Under the pieces are notes generated by a model, which saw nothing but the letters and a program-made list of their open reading frames with translations, was not told the DNA's origin and did not search any database. Positions 5,506-10,567 of a DNA stretch of 10,567 nucleotides are shown here, piece by piece. The DNA is from Actinoplanes liguriensis. GTDB lineage: Bacteria > Actinomycetota > Actinomycetes > Mycobacteriales > Micromonosporaceae. The translations under genes and the position numbers were made by a program. Position 1 is the first letter of the stretch, and every line of letters starts with the position of its first letter. Location of the stretch: the NCBI GenBank assembly GCA_000715855.1, contig KL571245.1, positions 1 to 10,567 of the forward strand, written 5' to 3'.

Positions 5506-6729
5506 TCAGCGGGTGGCGCCCCACGGGCCCTCGTCCCAACGGTCGCTGCGGGCCGGCTGGGCGGGGGTGTTCCAGGTTTCCGGCATGGTCGGCGACCAGC
5601 TGGGGTCCAGGCCGCTGGAGGGCGCGGCGTTCCAGTCCTGCGTGGTCACGGCGCCGGCGAGCCGGCCGTAGGACTCGACGATGCGGGTCGCGACCAGGCC
5701 TGCCGCGAAGACCACGCCGGCGATCGCGAAGAGCGCGATCTGCAGGTCCCGCCGGGCCTGGTAGTCCAGGAACAGCGTCAGCGCGATGACCGCGAAGAGG
5801 GTGCCGAAGATCCCGCCCCGGCGACCGTAGGCGCTCGTGCCGCCGAGCAGCGCCAGGCCCAGACCGATGCCGGTCCACTCCAGGCCGGTGCCGGGCCGGA
5901 TCGGGGCGGTGGACTGGGCGGCCATGATCACGCCGGCACCGGCCGCGAAGACCGACGAGCCGATCAGGGCCACCAGCACCGGCAGCACGACCGAGAAGCC
6001 GCGGCGACCGGCCGGGTCGCCGGCCGAGCGCATCCGGCCGAAGAAGCGGCGCACCGGGCCGACCGTGCCCAGCACGGCGCCGAGCACGGCGAGGATGGCG
6101 AACCCGCCGAAGAGCGGGAACGCGCGGCTGGTGGGCTCCCAGTCGCCCTGCACCACGACCGCGTTGACCCGGAGCTGGTCGAAGGTGATCACGCCGAGCG
6201 CGGCGGCCAGGGTGGCCGCCCAGCCGGGCACGTGCAGGACCAGGATCAGCACGGCGACGATCAGGCCACCCGCCGCGGCGATGATCAGGGCGGGGACCAG
6301 GGCCTGGAGGATGCCCTTGTCACCGTTCTCCGCGAACTGGAACTCGGCGGCCAGCGCGATCGGGCCGATCGCCAGGTTCGGCACGCCGGCCCGCAGGGAC
6401 AGCCCGGCGCCGAGCGTGATGAGGCCGATCGCGGCACCGGTGACGAGCAGGCCGTCCAGCGCGGGGCGTTGCAGCGCGGCCGAGCTCTCCCGCCAGAGCA
6501 GGAAGCCGAGCACACCGGCCGCCACCAGGAGGACGACCTCCCAGCCCAGGTGCACGCCGAGCCGGTCCCGCCCGTCCTCCGCCGGGGCGGCGGTGACCGG
6601 GGTGCGCAACGACTGGTCGAGGGTGTTGCCCGCGGTGTCGTCGAGTTGGACGCGGCGCCGATACGCGGCCGGATCCGTCTCGCCGGTGGTCTCGCCGGGC
6701 CGACGGAACGTCGTTTCGTCGTACGCCAT
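5506..6729 (-). CDS. Orphan ABC-type permease, BPD_transp_2 (RbsC/LivH-like) family
   Basis: Multi-pass membrane protein of 407 residues from ATG 6729, which has AAGGAGG 8 nt upstream; the same frame is open to 6801, but no upstream start has such a site. A charged N-terminal cytoplasmic region (about 1-55, MAYDETTFRRPGETT...) is followed by about eight to ten hydrophobic segments. The stretch GLITLGAGLSLRAGVPNLAIGPIALAAEF resembles in layout the conserved region of ribose/branched-chain permeases, where Gly-rich text precedes the Leu-Ser/Pro-Asn motif. No ATPase or binding-protein gene for this family is adjacent. The last 42 residues form a polar tail with five Trp (QDW, PSW, ETW, DRW, GPW). 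Synteny with DUF3180 and the folate genes suggests a conserved actinobacterial membrane protein whose transport role is unproven. Confidence 0.75.
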   Translation of the reverse strand: MAYDETTFRRPGETTGETDPAAYRRRVQLDDTAGNTLDQSLRTPVTAAPAEDGRDRLGVHLGWEVVLLVAAGVLGFLLWRESSAALQRPALDGLLVTGAAIGLITLGAGLSLRAGVPNLAIGPIALAAEFQFAENGDKGILQALVPALIIAAAGGLIVAVLILVLHVPGWAATLAAALGVITFDQLRVNAVVVQGDWEPTSRAFPLFGGFAILAVLGAVLGTVGPVRRFFGRMRSAGDPAGRRGFSVVLPVLVALIGSSVFAAGAGVIMAAQSTAPIRPGTGLEWTGIGLGLALLGGTSAYGRRGGIFGTLFAVIALTLFLDYQARRDLQIALFAIAGVVFAAGLVATRIVESYGRLAGAVTTQDWNAAPSSGLDPSWSPTMPETWNTPAQPARSDRWDEGPWGATR

Positions 6730-6855
6730 GGTCCGCGCCTCCTTACGCCCCCAACAGCGGTTCGAGGCGCACGCTACTCCGGGTCGGGTCACCCGCCGCA
6801 CAGGATACGGATACGAGATGGCCTCAGTTCAGAGCATGCAACGCTTTGACAAGTA
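6730..6855 (-). other. 126-bp gap between DUF3180 and orphan permease genes
   Basis: This is the longest gap in the folate-linked minus-strand cluster. It contains the permease's AAGGAGG ribosome binding site and, on the minus strand, a possible weak promoter (TGAACT, 18 nt, TATCCT). Just past the DUF3180 stop is a small imperfect stem (ACG..TTGA / TCAACGT). The gap may mark a separate transcription unit for the permease and the two following genes. Confidence 0.3.
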
Positions 6856-7389
6856 TCAACGTCGGCCGGTGGGGCGACCGGTGTCGTTGCCCTCGCGATC
6901 GGGGTCGTCCGGCACCCGGCAGGACCGCTCCAGCCAGAGCGCCGTGCCGATCAGCGAGACCGCCGCGACCAGCGTGGTCGTCACCGTGGGGACATCCGAC
7001 TTGGCCGAGTCGGTGGGCTCCATGACGAGCCAGATCAGGATGCCGGCGGAGAACCCGGCGGTGAGCGAGCCGACCAGCGAGGACGCCTTGGCGAGCGCGA
7101 CATAGCGCGCGACCACGAGCGGCTCGACCCGCGGGGCACCAGGCCTGCGCTGGATCCGGGCGCTGGTGTTCTGCGCCAGGTAGCCCTCGGCCACCGCGAG
7201 CGCGAAGAGCACCACGGCCGCCGTCCAGGGCAGCGGGCTGATCTTGTAGAACATCTGGTTGTAGCCGAGCAGCAGCCAGCCCAGCGCCGCGCCGACGAGG
7301 GCGGCCAGCACCAGAGCCGAGACGCTCGTCGGGCGCAGTGACGGGTCGGTCGGGCGCCCGGTCGGGGTGCCGTCGGGGTTGGTGCTCAC
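6856..7389 (-). CDS. DUF3180 family membrane protein
   Basis: Function unknown; a conserved actinobacterial membrane protein regularly encoded just after folK. It has 177 residues from GTG 7389, chosen because its GTGA overlaps the folK stop, giving translational coupling; a longer reading into folK is only a frame shadow. A polar N-terminus (about 1-20) precedes four hydrophobic segments at about 22-41, 53-69, 103-122 and 136-153. The central loop RRPGAPRVEPLVVARYVALA, with the following KASSL and AGF, is the hallmark region of the family. The C-terminus is polar and Arg/Asp-rich. Co-translation with folK suggests a link to folate or cell-division genes, but no reaction is known. Confidence 0.88.
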   Translation of the reverse strand: MSTNPDGTPTGRPTDPSLRPTSVSALVLAALVGAALGWLLLGYNQMFYKISPLPWTAAVVLFALAVAEGYLAQNTSARIQRRPGAPRVEPLVVARYVALAKASSLVGSLTAGFSAGILIWLVMEPTDSAKSDVPTVTTTLVAAVSLIGTALWLERSCRVPDDPDREGNDTGRPTGRR

Positions 7390-7913
7390 GCCGTCGACTC
7401 TAGCGACAGATCCGGACGAGGCGTCATTCCGGCGACGTCCGTGGCGAGTTCCGGTGTGGAGAGCAGCACGGCCAGCGGGCCGTGTCCGGGCAGGACCGCG
7501 TCCGGGCTCAGGTCGAGCCACGGCCGCAGCACGAAGGCTCGCAGACGGGCGCGCGGATGCGGCAGGGTCAACTCGGGATCGTCGCTGCTCACCGGGCGGC
7601 CGTCGGCGTCCCACACGGTGATCACGTCGACGTCCAGGGTGCGCGGCCCGAAGCGGCGCTCCGGGTCTCGCTCCCGGCCTTCGGCCAGTTCGCAGGCCCG
7701 GGCCCGCTCCAGCCAGTCATGCGGCGCGGCGGCGGCATCCTCGGCGACGATCACGGCATTGAGGTACGACGGCTGGTCCGCGTCACCCCACGGAGGCGTC
7801 TCGTAGACCCCGGAGACCTGCCGGACGCTCGCGCCGAGCACGGTCACCGCCGTCCGCAGGTGGGCGAGCCGATCACCCAGGTTGCTGCCGATCGACAGCA
7901 CGGCCCGGCTCAC
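7386..7913 (-). CDS. folK: 2-amino-4-hydroxy-6-hydroxymethyldihydropteridine diphosphokinase (FolK/HPPK)
   Basis: Transfers pyrophosphate from ATP to 6-hydroxymethyl-7,8-dihydropterin, the step before dihydropteroate synthase in folate synthesis; cytoplasmic. It has 175 residues, near the usual 160-180. The N-terminal motif SIGSNLGDR (residues 7-15) and the substrate loop YETPPWG are present. The signature ERRFGPRTLDVDVI carries the Arg and the two Asp of the ATP/Mg site, and LPHPR...RAFVLRPW follows. Start GTG 7913 overlaps the folB stop as GTGA, and its own stop overlaps the DUF3180 start in the same way, so translation of the three genes is probably coupled. Confidence 0.96.
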   Translation of the reverse strand: MSRAVLSIGSNLGDRLAHLRTAVTVLGASVRQVSGVYETPPWGDADQPSYLNAVIVAEDAAAAPHDWLERARACELAEGRERDPERRFGPRTLDVDVITVWDADGRPVSSDDPELTLPHPRARLRAFVLRPWLDLSPDAVLPGHGPLAVLLSTPELATDVAGMTPRPDLSLESTA

Positions 7914-8275
7914 GCCGCCCTCTCCCGGCGCAGGGTGACCGCGACGTCGGCGAACTCGTGCGGGATCGGGGCCTGTGGCTTGTGCACGGTGACCTCGGCG
8001 GCGGACACCCTCGGGTCGGCCAGGCAGACGCCGAGCAGGCGGTCGGCGAGACGCTCCAGCAGGTTGACCGGCTCACCGGTGAGCACCTCGACCAGCGCGG
8101 TCGCCAGCTCGCCGTAGTGCACGGTGTCGGCCACGTCGTCGGTCGCGGCGGCCCGGCTCAGGTCCAGGTCGAGCCGGACGTCGACGACGAAGTCCTGGCC
8201 CTGCTCGCGCTCGAAGTCGTAGACCCCGTGACGGCCACGGGCGCGCAGCCCGGTGAGCGTGATCTGTCCGGTCAC
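7910..8275 (-). CDS. folB: Dihydroneopterin aldolase (FolB)
   Basis: Cleaves 7,8-dihydroneopterin to 6-hydroxymethyl-7,8-dihydropterin and glycolaldehyde, feeding FolK. It has 121 residues, the normal size for this tunnel-fold enzyme. GRHGVYDFEREQGQ (14-27) holds the conserved Glu22, and VTVHKPQAPIP holds the catalytic Lys at 99. YGELATALVE and PVNLLERLADRL are the other conserved blocks. Start GTG 8275 has an AGGGGG purine run about 8 nt upstream. It lies 68 bp after folP, a gap in which no clear signal was seen, and its stop overlaps the folK GTG. Confidence 0.96.
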   Translation of the reverse strand: MTGQITLTGLRARGRHGVYDFEREQGQDFVVDVRLDLDLSRAAATDDVADTVHYGELATALVEVLTGEPVNLLERLADRLLGVCLADPRVSAAEVTVHKPQAPIPHEFADVAVTLRRERAA

Positions 8276-8343
8276 CCGGAATCCCCCTGTCCGCAGTTCT
8301 GCTTCGTCACTTCGGCGCGGCTCACGCCGTACCGAATCGTGTT

Positions 8344-9222
8344 TTAGATCTTGGAAAGTCGCGGCGAGCCGGAGGCGCGCCAGACGGCCCGGGCATCAGC
8401 GGTCTCGCGAACCTCGTGGACCCGGACCCCCCAGGCGCCCGCGGCGAAGGCCAGCAGCGAGGTGGCGAGGGTGGCCGCCTCGCGACCGGCGATCGGGCGG
8501 GGCGTGCCGTCCTCGTCCGCCAGAAGTCTGCCCAGGTAGGTCTTGCGGCTCGCGGCGAAGAGCACCGGGAAGCCGAGCCCGATCAGGACGTCGAGGCGGG
8601 CGCTGAGCGCCCAGTTGTGCTCCGCGGTCTTCGCGAAGCCGAGACCCGGGTCGAGGATGATCCGGCCGGGGTCGACGCCGGCCGCGACCGCGGCGTCCGC
8701 ACGTGCCCGCAACTCGTCGCGAACCTCGGCGACCACGTCCTGATAGGTGGCGAGCGCCTGCATGTCACGGGAGTGCCCGCGCCAGTGCATCAGGATCCAC
8801 GGGCAGCCGGCCGCCGCGGCGACCGCGGCCATGTCCGGATCGGCCAGACCACCGGAGACGTCGTTGATCACCGTGGCGCCGGCGGCGAGCGCGGCCTCGG
8901 CGACGGCGGCTCGAGTGGTGTCGATGCTCAGCGGCACACCCGCGGCGGCCAGACCCTCGATCACCGGCACCACCCGGGACACCTCGGTGGCGGCGTCGAC
9001 ACGCTCCGCGCCCGGGCGGGTGGACTCGCCTCCGACATCGACGATGTCCGCGCCCTGACGGAACAAAGAAATGCCATGTTCGACCGCGGAGTCCCGGTCC
9101 GACCACAGGCCGCCGTCGGAGAAGGAATCGGGCGTGACGTTCAGGACGCCCATCACGACCGGGTGATCCCGATGCAGCAGTTCAGCCGTGATGACCTGGG
9201 CTTCTGTCGGCGGAGTGAGCAC
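8344..9222 (-). CDS. folP: Dihydropteroate synthase (FolP)
   Basis: Condenses 6-hydroxymethyl-dihydropterin pyrophosphate with p-aminobenzoate to dihydropteroate; target of sulfonamides. It has 292 residues. Motifs in order: GVLNVTPDSFSDGG (25-38), GADIVDVGGESTRPGAE, PLSIDTTRAAVAEAAL, INDVSGGLADPDM, ILMHWRG, ILDPGLGFAKTAEHN and LFAASRKTYLG, with a late VRVHEVRET. The barrel and its pterin and pABA loops look intact. Start GTG 9222 has no Shine-Dalgarno, but TAGGCT sits 6 nt upstream, consistent with a leaderless transcript. It opens the minus-strand fol cluster. folE and ftsH, often found just upstream of folP in related genomes, are not next to it here; a divergent secretion-like operon is. 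Confidence 0.97.
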   Translation of the reverse strand: MLTPPTEAQVITAELLHRDHPVVMGVLNVTPDSFSDGGLWSDRDSAVEHGISLFRQGADIVDVGGESTRPGAERVDAATEVSRVVPVIEGLAAAGVPLSIDTTRAAVAEAALAAGATVINDVSGGLADPDMAAVAAAAGCPWILMHWRGHSRDMQALATYQDVVAEVRDELRARADAAVAAGVDPGRIILDPGLGFAKTAEHNWALSARLDVLIGLGFPVLFAASRKTYLGRLLADEDGTPRPIAGREAATLATSLLAFAAGAWGVRVHEVRETADARAVWRASGSPRLSKI

Positions 9223-9228
9223 CCGTCG

Positions 9229-9234
9229 AGCCTA
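9229..9234 (-). promoter_or_regulatory. Candidate -10 box (TAGGCT) for leaderless folP transcription
   Basis: On the minus strand TAGGCT (TANNNT) ends 6 nt before GTG 9222, placing the likely transcription start at the start codon. The corresponding -35 position (about 9252-9258) is poor as a hexamer, but a LexA-like palindrome covers it. Confidence 0.4.
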
Positions 9235-9249
9235 CGGGGCCAGGGTCTT

Positions 9250-9265
9250 TCGAACAGGTGTACGA
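9250..9265. promoter_or_regulatory. LexA/SOS-box-like palindrome
   Basis: TCGAACAGGTGTACGA matches the actinobacterial SOS box (TCGAAC-N4-GTTCGA) at 11 of 12 defined positions. It sits 27 bp upstream of the folP start, over its expected -35 region, and about 255 bp before the secretion-like operon. A LexA operator could control either side. The motif is seen directly; binding is inference. Confidence 0.45.
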
Positions 9266-9345
9266 TGCCTCGGTGACTCTCATTCATCCATTCCTTCACC
9301 TTGGGTAACGAAACGGACGCTTGTTGCTCGCAAGTACGAGCCGTA

Positions 9346-9381
9346 CTCTTCGGAACTGGGCATCATGAAGTAACCGAAGAG
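9346..9381 (+). promoter_or_regulatory. 8-bp hairpin in the leader of the secretion-like operon
   Basis: CTCTTCGG (9346-9353) and CCGAAGAG (9374-9381) are perfect inverted repeats around a 20-nt loop that contains ATGAAGTAA. A smaller palindrome, AGTAC-N5-GTACT (9333-9347), overlaps the left arm. It could be an RNA leader stem, a terminator for a short transcript, or a protein-binding site. Confidence 0.35.
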
Positions 9382-9394
9382 AGCAGAGACGAGC

Positions 9395-9523
9395 ATGGCA
9401 GTGCCCGAACGGTTCACTCGACGTGGTGAGCTACAGGTAGCACGATATGGGCAGTGCCGTACGGCTTCACAACTGCAGCGTGTCCGTAACCCCCATACCG
9501 GACACGGGGAGGTTTACCGATGA
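9395..9523 (+). CDS. Doubtful 42-codon ORF overlapping the next start (ATGA)
   Basis: The frame from ATG 9395 encodes MAVPERFTRRGELQVARYGQ... and stops at 9523, overlapping ATG 9520 as ATGA. That overlap is what a coupled upstream gene or leader peptide would show. Against it, only about half of its codons end in G or C, far below the true genes here, and there is no good Shine-Dalgarno. The peptide is basic (many Arg) and unfamiliar. It may simply be an untranslated leader. Confidence 0.25.
   Translation: MAVPERFTRRGELQVARYGQCRTASQLQRVRNPHTGHGEVYR
9479..9514 (+). promoter_or_regulatory. Leader hairpin with alternative pairing over the ribosome binding site
   Basis: CGTGTCCG (9479-9486) pairs with CGGACACG (9499-9506), leaving a loop TAACCCCCATAC. 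The Shine-Dalgarno GGGGAGG (9506-9512) follows at once, 7 nt before ATG 9520. The loop bases AACCCCC (9488-9494) can instead pair with GGGAGGTT (9507-9514), bulging one A and hiding the Shine-Dalgarno. The two folds share bases and are close enough to exclude each other, as in a translational switch. The pairings are seen; the function is inference. Confidence 0.4.
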
Positions 9524-9816
9524 TCGCCACTGAGCTCGCCGGTCAGGTCGCGACGGCGCTCCATAGCGGTGTGCTCGCCGCTGCGGCCGAGCCGACCGGC
9601 ATCAACACCTCAGGCATCGTCACGTTCTTCGCGAAGAACATCGCGCCGATCCTGCTCGCGGTGCTCGGCGTGATCTTCATCGGTCGCGCCAGCCGTGGTG
9701 AGGTCTCCAAAGTGCTCACCAGCTCGGCCATCGCGATCGTGGGCCTGGCCTTCATCGCGGGCGCGGCGACGCTTTTCTTCCTCGGCGACTTCCTAGTCAA
9801 GTTGATCTTCAACTGA
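9520..9816 (+). CDS. VirB2-like small membrane protein of a type IV secretion/conjugation-like system
   Basis: Probable pilin-like or pore subunit at the head of a plus-strand operon. It has 98 residues. The N-terminal region (1-31) is mildly hydrophobic with AAAAEP near 20-25, a possible processing site, but it lacks a basic n-region. Two hydrophobic helices follow (about 32-54, NIAPILLAVLGVIFI; and about 66-97, SSAIAIVGLAFIAGAATLFF), joined by a short basic loop GRASRGEVSK. Two helices around a small cytoplasmic loop is the VirB2/TrbC layout. Start ATG 9520 has GGGGAGG 7 nt upstream. The next gene begins 1 bp after its stop. The family call rests on size, layout and neighbour, not on strong motifs. 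Confidence 0.6.
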   Translation: MIATELAGQVATALHSGVLAAAAEPTGINTSGIVTFFAKNIAPILLAVLGVIFIGRASRGEVSKVLTSSAIAIVGLAFIAGAATLFFLGDFLVKLIFN

Positions 9817-9817
9817 G

Positions 9818-10180
9818 ATGCGGCTCAGGACCGACGACGACATCTACCGGGCTCGCCTGCTCTACCTAGGGCCGCCCGGCTACACACTGCCGATCCATTT
9901 GCCCTACGCGCAATACGGCATGTTCGTGGTGCTCGTACCAGTCTTCATGGTCCTGCACTACCTGATCACGTTCGACTTCGATCCGTTCCCGGCCTGGGAG
10001 ATCGCCCTCGCCATGGTGACGACGTCGTACGTGTTCCGGCACGTCGACCCCGATCGGCCGGCCCGGGTCGTGATCCGCACCGCGCTCACCGACTGGCGCC
10101 GCACCCGCGAGCCGGCCGCAGAACGCCGCGACCCCAGACTTGTCGCCACTCGCATCCGGGTTCGGGAGGAGTTGGTATGA
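9818..10180 (+). CDS. VirB3/PrgI/TcpE-like membrane protein of the same operon
   Basis: It has 120 residues. An N-terminal cytoplasmic part (1-30, with RARLLYLGPPGYTLP) precedes two adjacent hydrophobic segments at about 32-50 (YGMFVVLVPVFMVLHYLI) and 58-73 (PAWEIALAMVTTSYVF). A basic C-terminal tail follows (RVVIRTALTDWRRTR). A paired-helix N-terminal half with an Arg-rich tail is the layout of VirB3, PrgI and TcpE proteins, which sit next to the VirB4-type ATPase. It starts 1 bp after the VirB2-like stop and ends in an ATGA overlap with a 12-codon ORF. Membership of a mobile element or of the chromosomal conjugation-like loci of actinomycetes cannot be settled here. Confidence 0.55.
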   Translation: MRLRTDDDIYRARLLYLGPPGYTLPIHLPYAQYGMFVVLVPVFMVLHYLITFDFDPFPAWEIALAMVTTSYVFRHVDPDRPARVVIRTALTDWRRTREPAAERRDPRLVATRIRVREELV

Positions 10181-10215
10181 CCGGTTCTGCCATCCTCGGC
10201 GGTGTTCGCGCATGA
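10177..10215 (+). CDS. 12-codon micro-ORF linked by ATGA overlaps on both sides
   Basis: ATG 10177 overlaps the previous stop (ATGA), encodes MTGSAILGGVRA and ends at TGA 10213-10215, which overlaps the next ATG 10212 (again ATGA). The only good Shine-Dalgarno nearby (GGAGGAG, 10165-10171) serves this ATG, not the one at 10212. It may be a translational relay that passes ribosomes to the next gene, or the true N-terminus of that gene broken by a one-base error or a programmed shift. Confidence 0.4.
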   Translation: MTGSAILGGVRA

Positions 10216-10567
10216 CCGCGAATCCTCCTCCGCACGGGCATCCCCGCGCGGGTGCATCCGCGCCGGGCAGACAGGGTAACGGTGTGCGTCCGGACAACTA
10301 CTCCTCGGCGGATTCCCTGGAAGAGGCCGAAGAGTTGGTCGCTGCTCCCGGGCACGGGGGCGTCGGCGTGTTCCAGGCGCCGAACGCTGTCCGGCCGTCG
10401 TCCGCCCCGGTGGACACCGCCATGGACATCGACTCGCCCTTCCTCGACCTCTTCGGCGGGGTCGCGCCCGCCCGCACGAGTGACCTTGCGGCGCCCACTC
10501 CGGCGGTCGCTCGGCCGCCCGCTCCGGCCGTCACTCCGCCGCCGCCCGCTCCGGCGGTCGCCCCACC
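10212..10567 (+). CDS. Pro/Ala-rich N-terminus of a large protein in the secretion-like operon (3' end outside window)
   Basis: Open from ATG 10212 to the window edge, 118 codons. The visible part is hydrophilic and probably disordered: MTANPPPHGHPRAGASAPGR, then an acidic patch (SADSLEEAEELV), a short conserved-looking MDIDSPFLDLF (about residues 72-82), then repeated Pro/Ala text (APTPAVARPPAPAVTPPPP). No catalytic motif is visible yet. By operon position it could be an N-terminal extension of a VirB4-like ATPase or another structural component, but the sequence shown cannot decide. The start lacks its own Shine-Dalgarno and overlaps the micro-ORF stop. Confidence 0.6.
   Translation, partial: MTANPPPHGHPRAGASAPGRQGNGVRPDNYSSADSLEEAEELVAAPGHGGVGVFQAPNAVRPSSAPVDTAMDIDSPFLDLFGGVAPARTSDLAAPTPAVARPPAPAVTPPPPAPAVAP

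Noticed and set aside
5227..6849. 540-codon open frame on the plus strand
   Set aside because: It lies over two minus-strand genes with good starts and membrane segments; its product is a low-complexity Arg/Gly/Glu/Gln shadow.
6846..6851. Perfect TTGACA on the plus strand as a -35 element
   Set aside because: No TANNNT box at 16-19 nt downstream, and no plus-strand gene follows.
6856..7614. Longer version of the DUF3180 protein extending into folK
   Set aside because: The added 75 residues are an Arg/Pro/Ala shadow of folK; GTG 7389 gives the family-like N-terminus and the GTGA overlap.
9273..9308. 11-codon ORF from GTG 9273 as a leader peptide
   Set aside because: No Shine-Dalgarno, no stem directly after it that would make an attenuator, and no codon pattern suggesting control.
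9479..9514. Stable H-type pseudoknot at the ribosome binding site
   Set aside because: Both stems can be drawn, but no nucleotides remain to cross the 8-bp first stem, so they should be alternatives rather than coexist.

Overview
The window is very GC-rich, uses GTG starts often, and has third-position G/C in its real genes. It carries the actinobacterial synteny folP-folB-folK-DUF3180-permease. This points to a high-GC actinomycete, most likely a member of the Micromonosporaceae (Actinoplanes/Micromonospora type); the family assignment is inference from synteny and protein style, not from a search. Bases 2-20 are the Nextera transposon mosaic end, so the left edge is an assembly contig end carrying library adapter and genomic sequence begins at 21.

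Layout. 21-891 (minus, cut by the contig end): a two-helix membrane protein with a coiled coil and a long Pro/Gly/Gln tail of hexapeptide repeats. A strong 13-bp hairpin (932-968) separates it from an osmoprotectant (OpuB/OpuC/ProU-type) ABC importer. The importer has a lipoprotein binding protein (989-1990, minus), two permeases (2131-2847 and 2921-3643, minus), and a divergent ATPase with a reduced CBS tail (3646-4620, plus). The ATPase and the first permease have start codons only 2 bp apart. The binding protein appears circularly permuted: the segment that normally ends this family sits at its N-terminus.

The ATPase converges on a minus-strand cluster running from 9222 down to 4666. In transcription order this is folP, folB, folK (tetrahydrofolate synthesis, the last two and DUF3180 linked by GTGA stop/start overlaps), a DUF3180 membrane protein, an orphan BPD_transp_2-type permease with a Trp-rich tail, a small soluble protein and a four-helix membrane protein. 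Several minus-strand starts lack a Shine-Dalgarno but have a TANNNT box 6-8 nt upstream, which suggests leaderless transcripts.

A 297-bp divergent intergenic region (9223-9519) holds a near-consensus actinobacterial LexA/SOS-box-like palindrome, two 8-bp hairpins, an alternative pairing that would hide the next ribosome binding site, and a doubtful 42-codon ORF. To its right, on the plus strand, begins an operon that looks like the membrane core of a chromosomal type IV secretion/conjugation-like system. It has a VirB2-like two-helix protein, a VirB3/PrgI/TcpE-like protein, a 12-codon micro-ORF joined by ATGA overlaps on both sides, and the Pro/Ala-rich start of a third protein that runs off the window.

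The observations most worth following are the permuted binding protein, the head-to-head importer starts, and the control region plus micro-ORF of the secretion-like operon. No tRNA, rRNA, CRISPR array, insertion sequence or transposase was seen.
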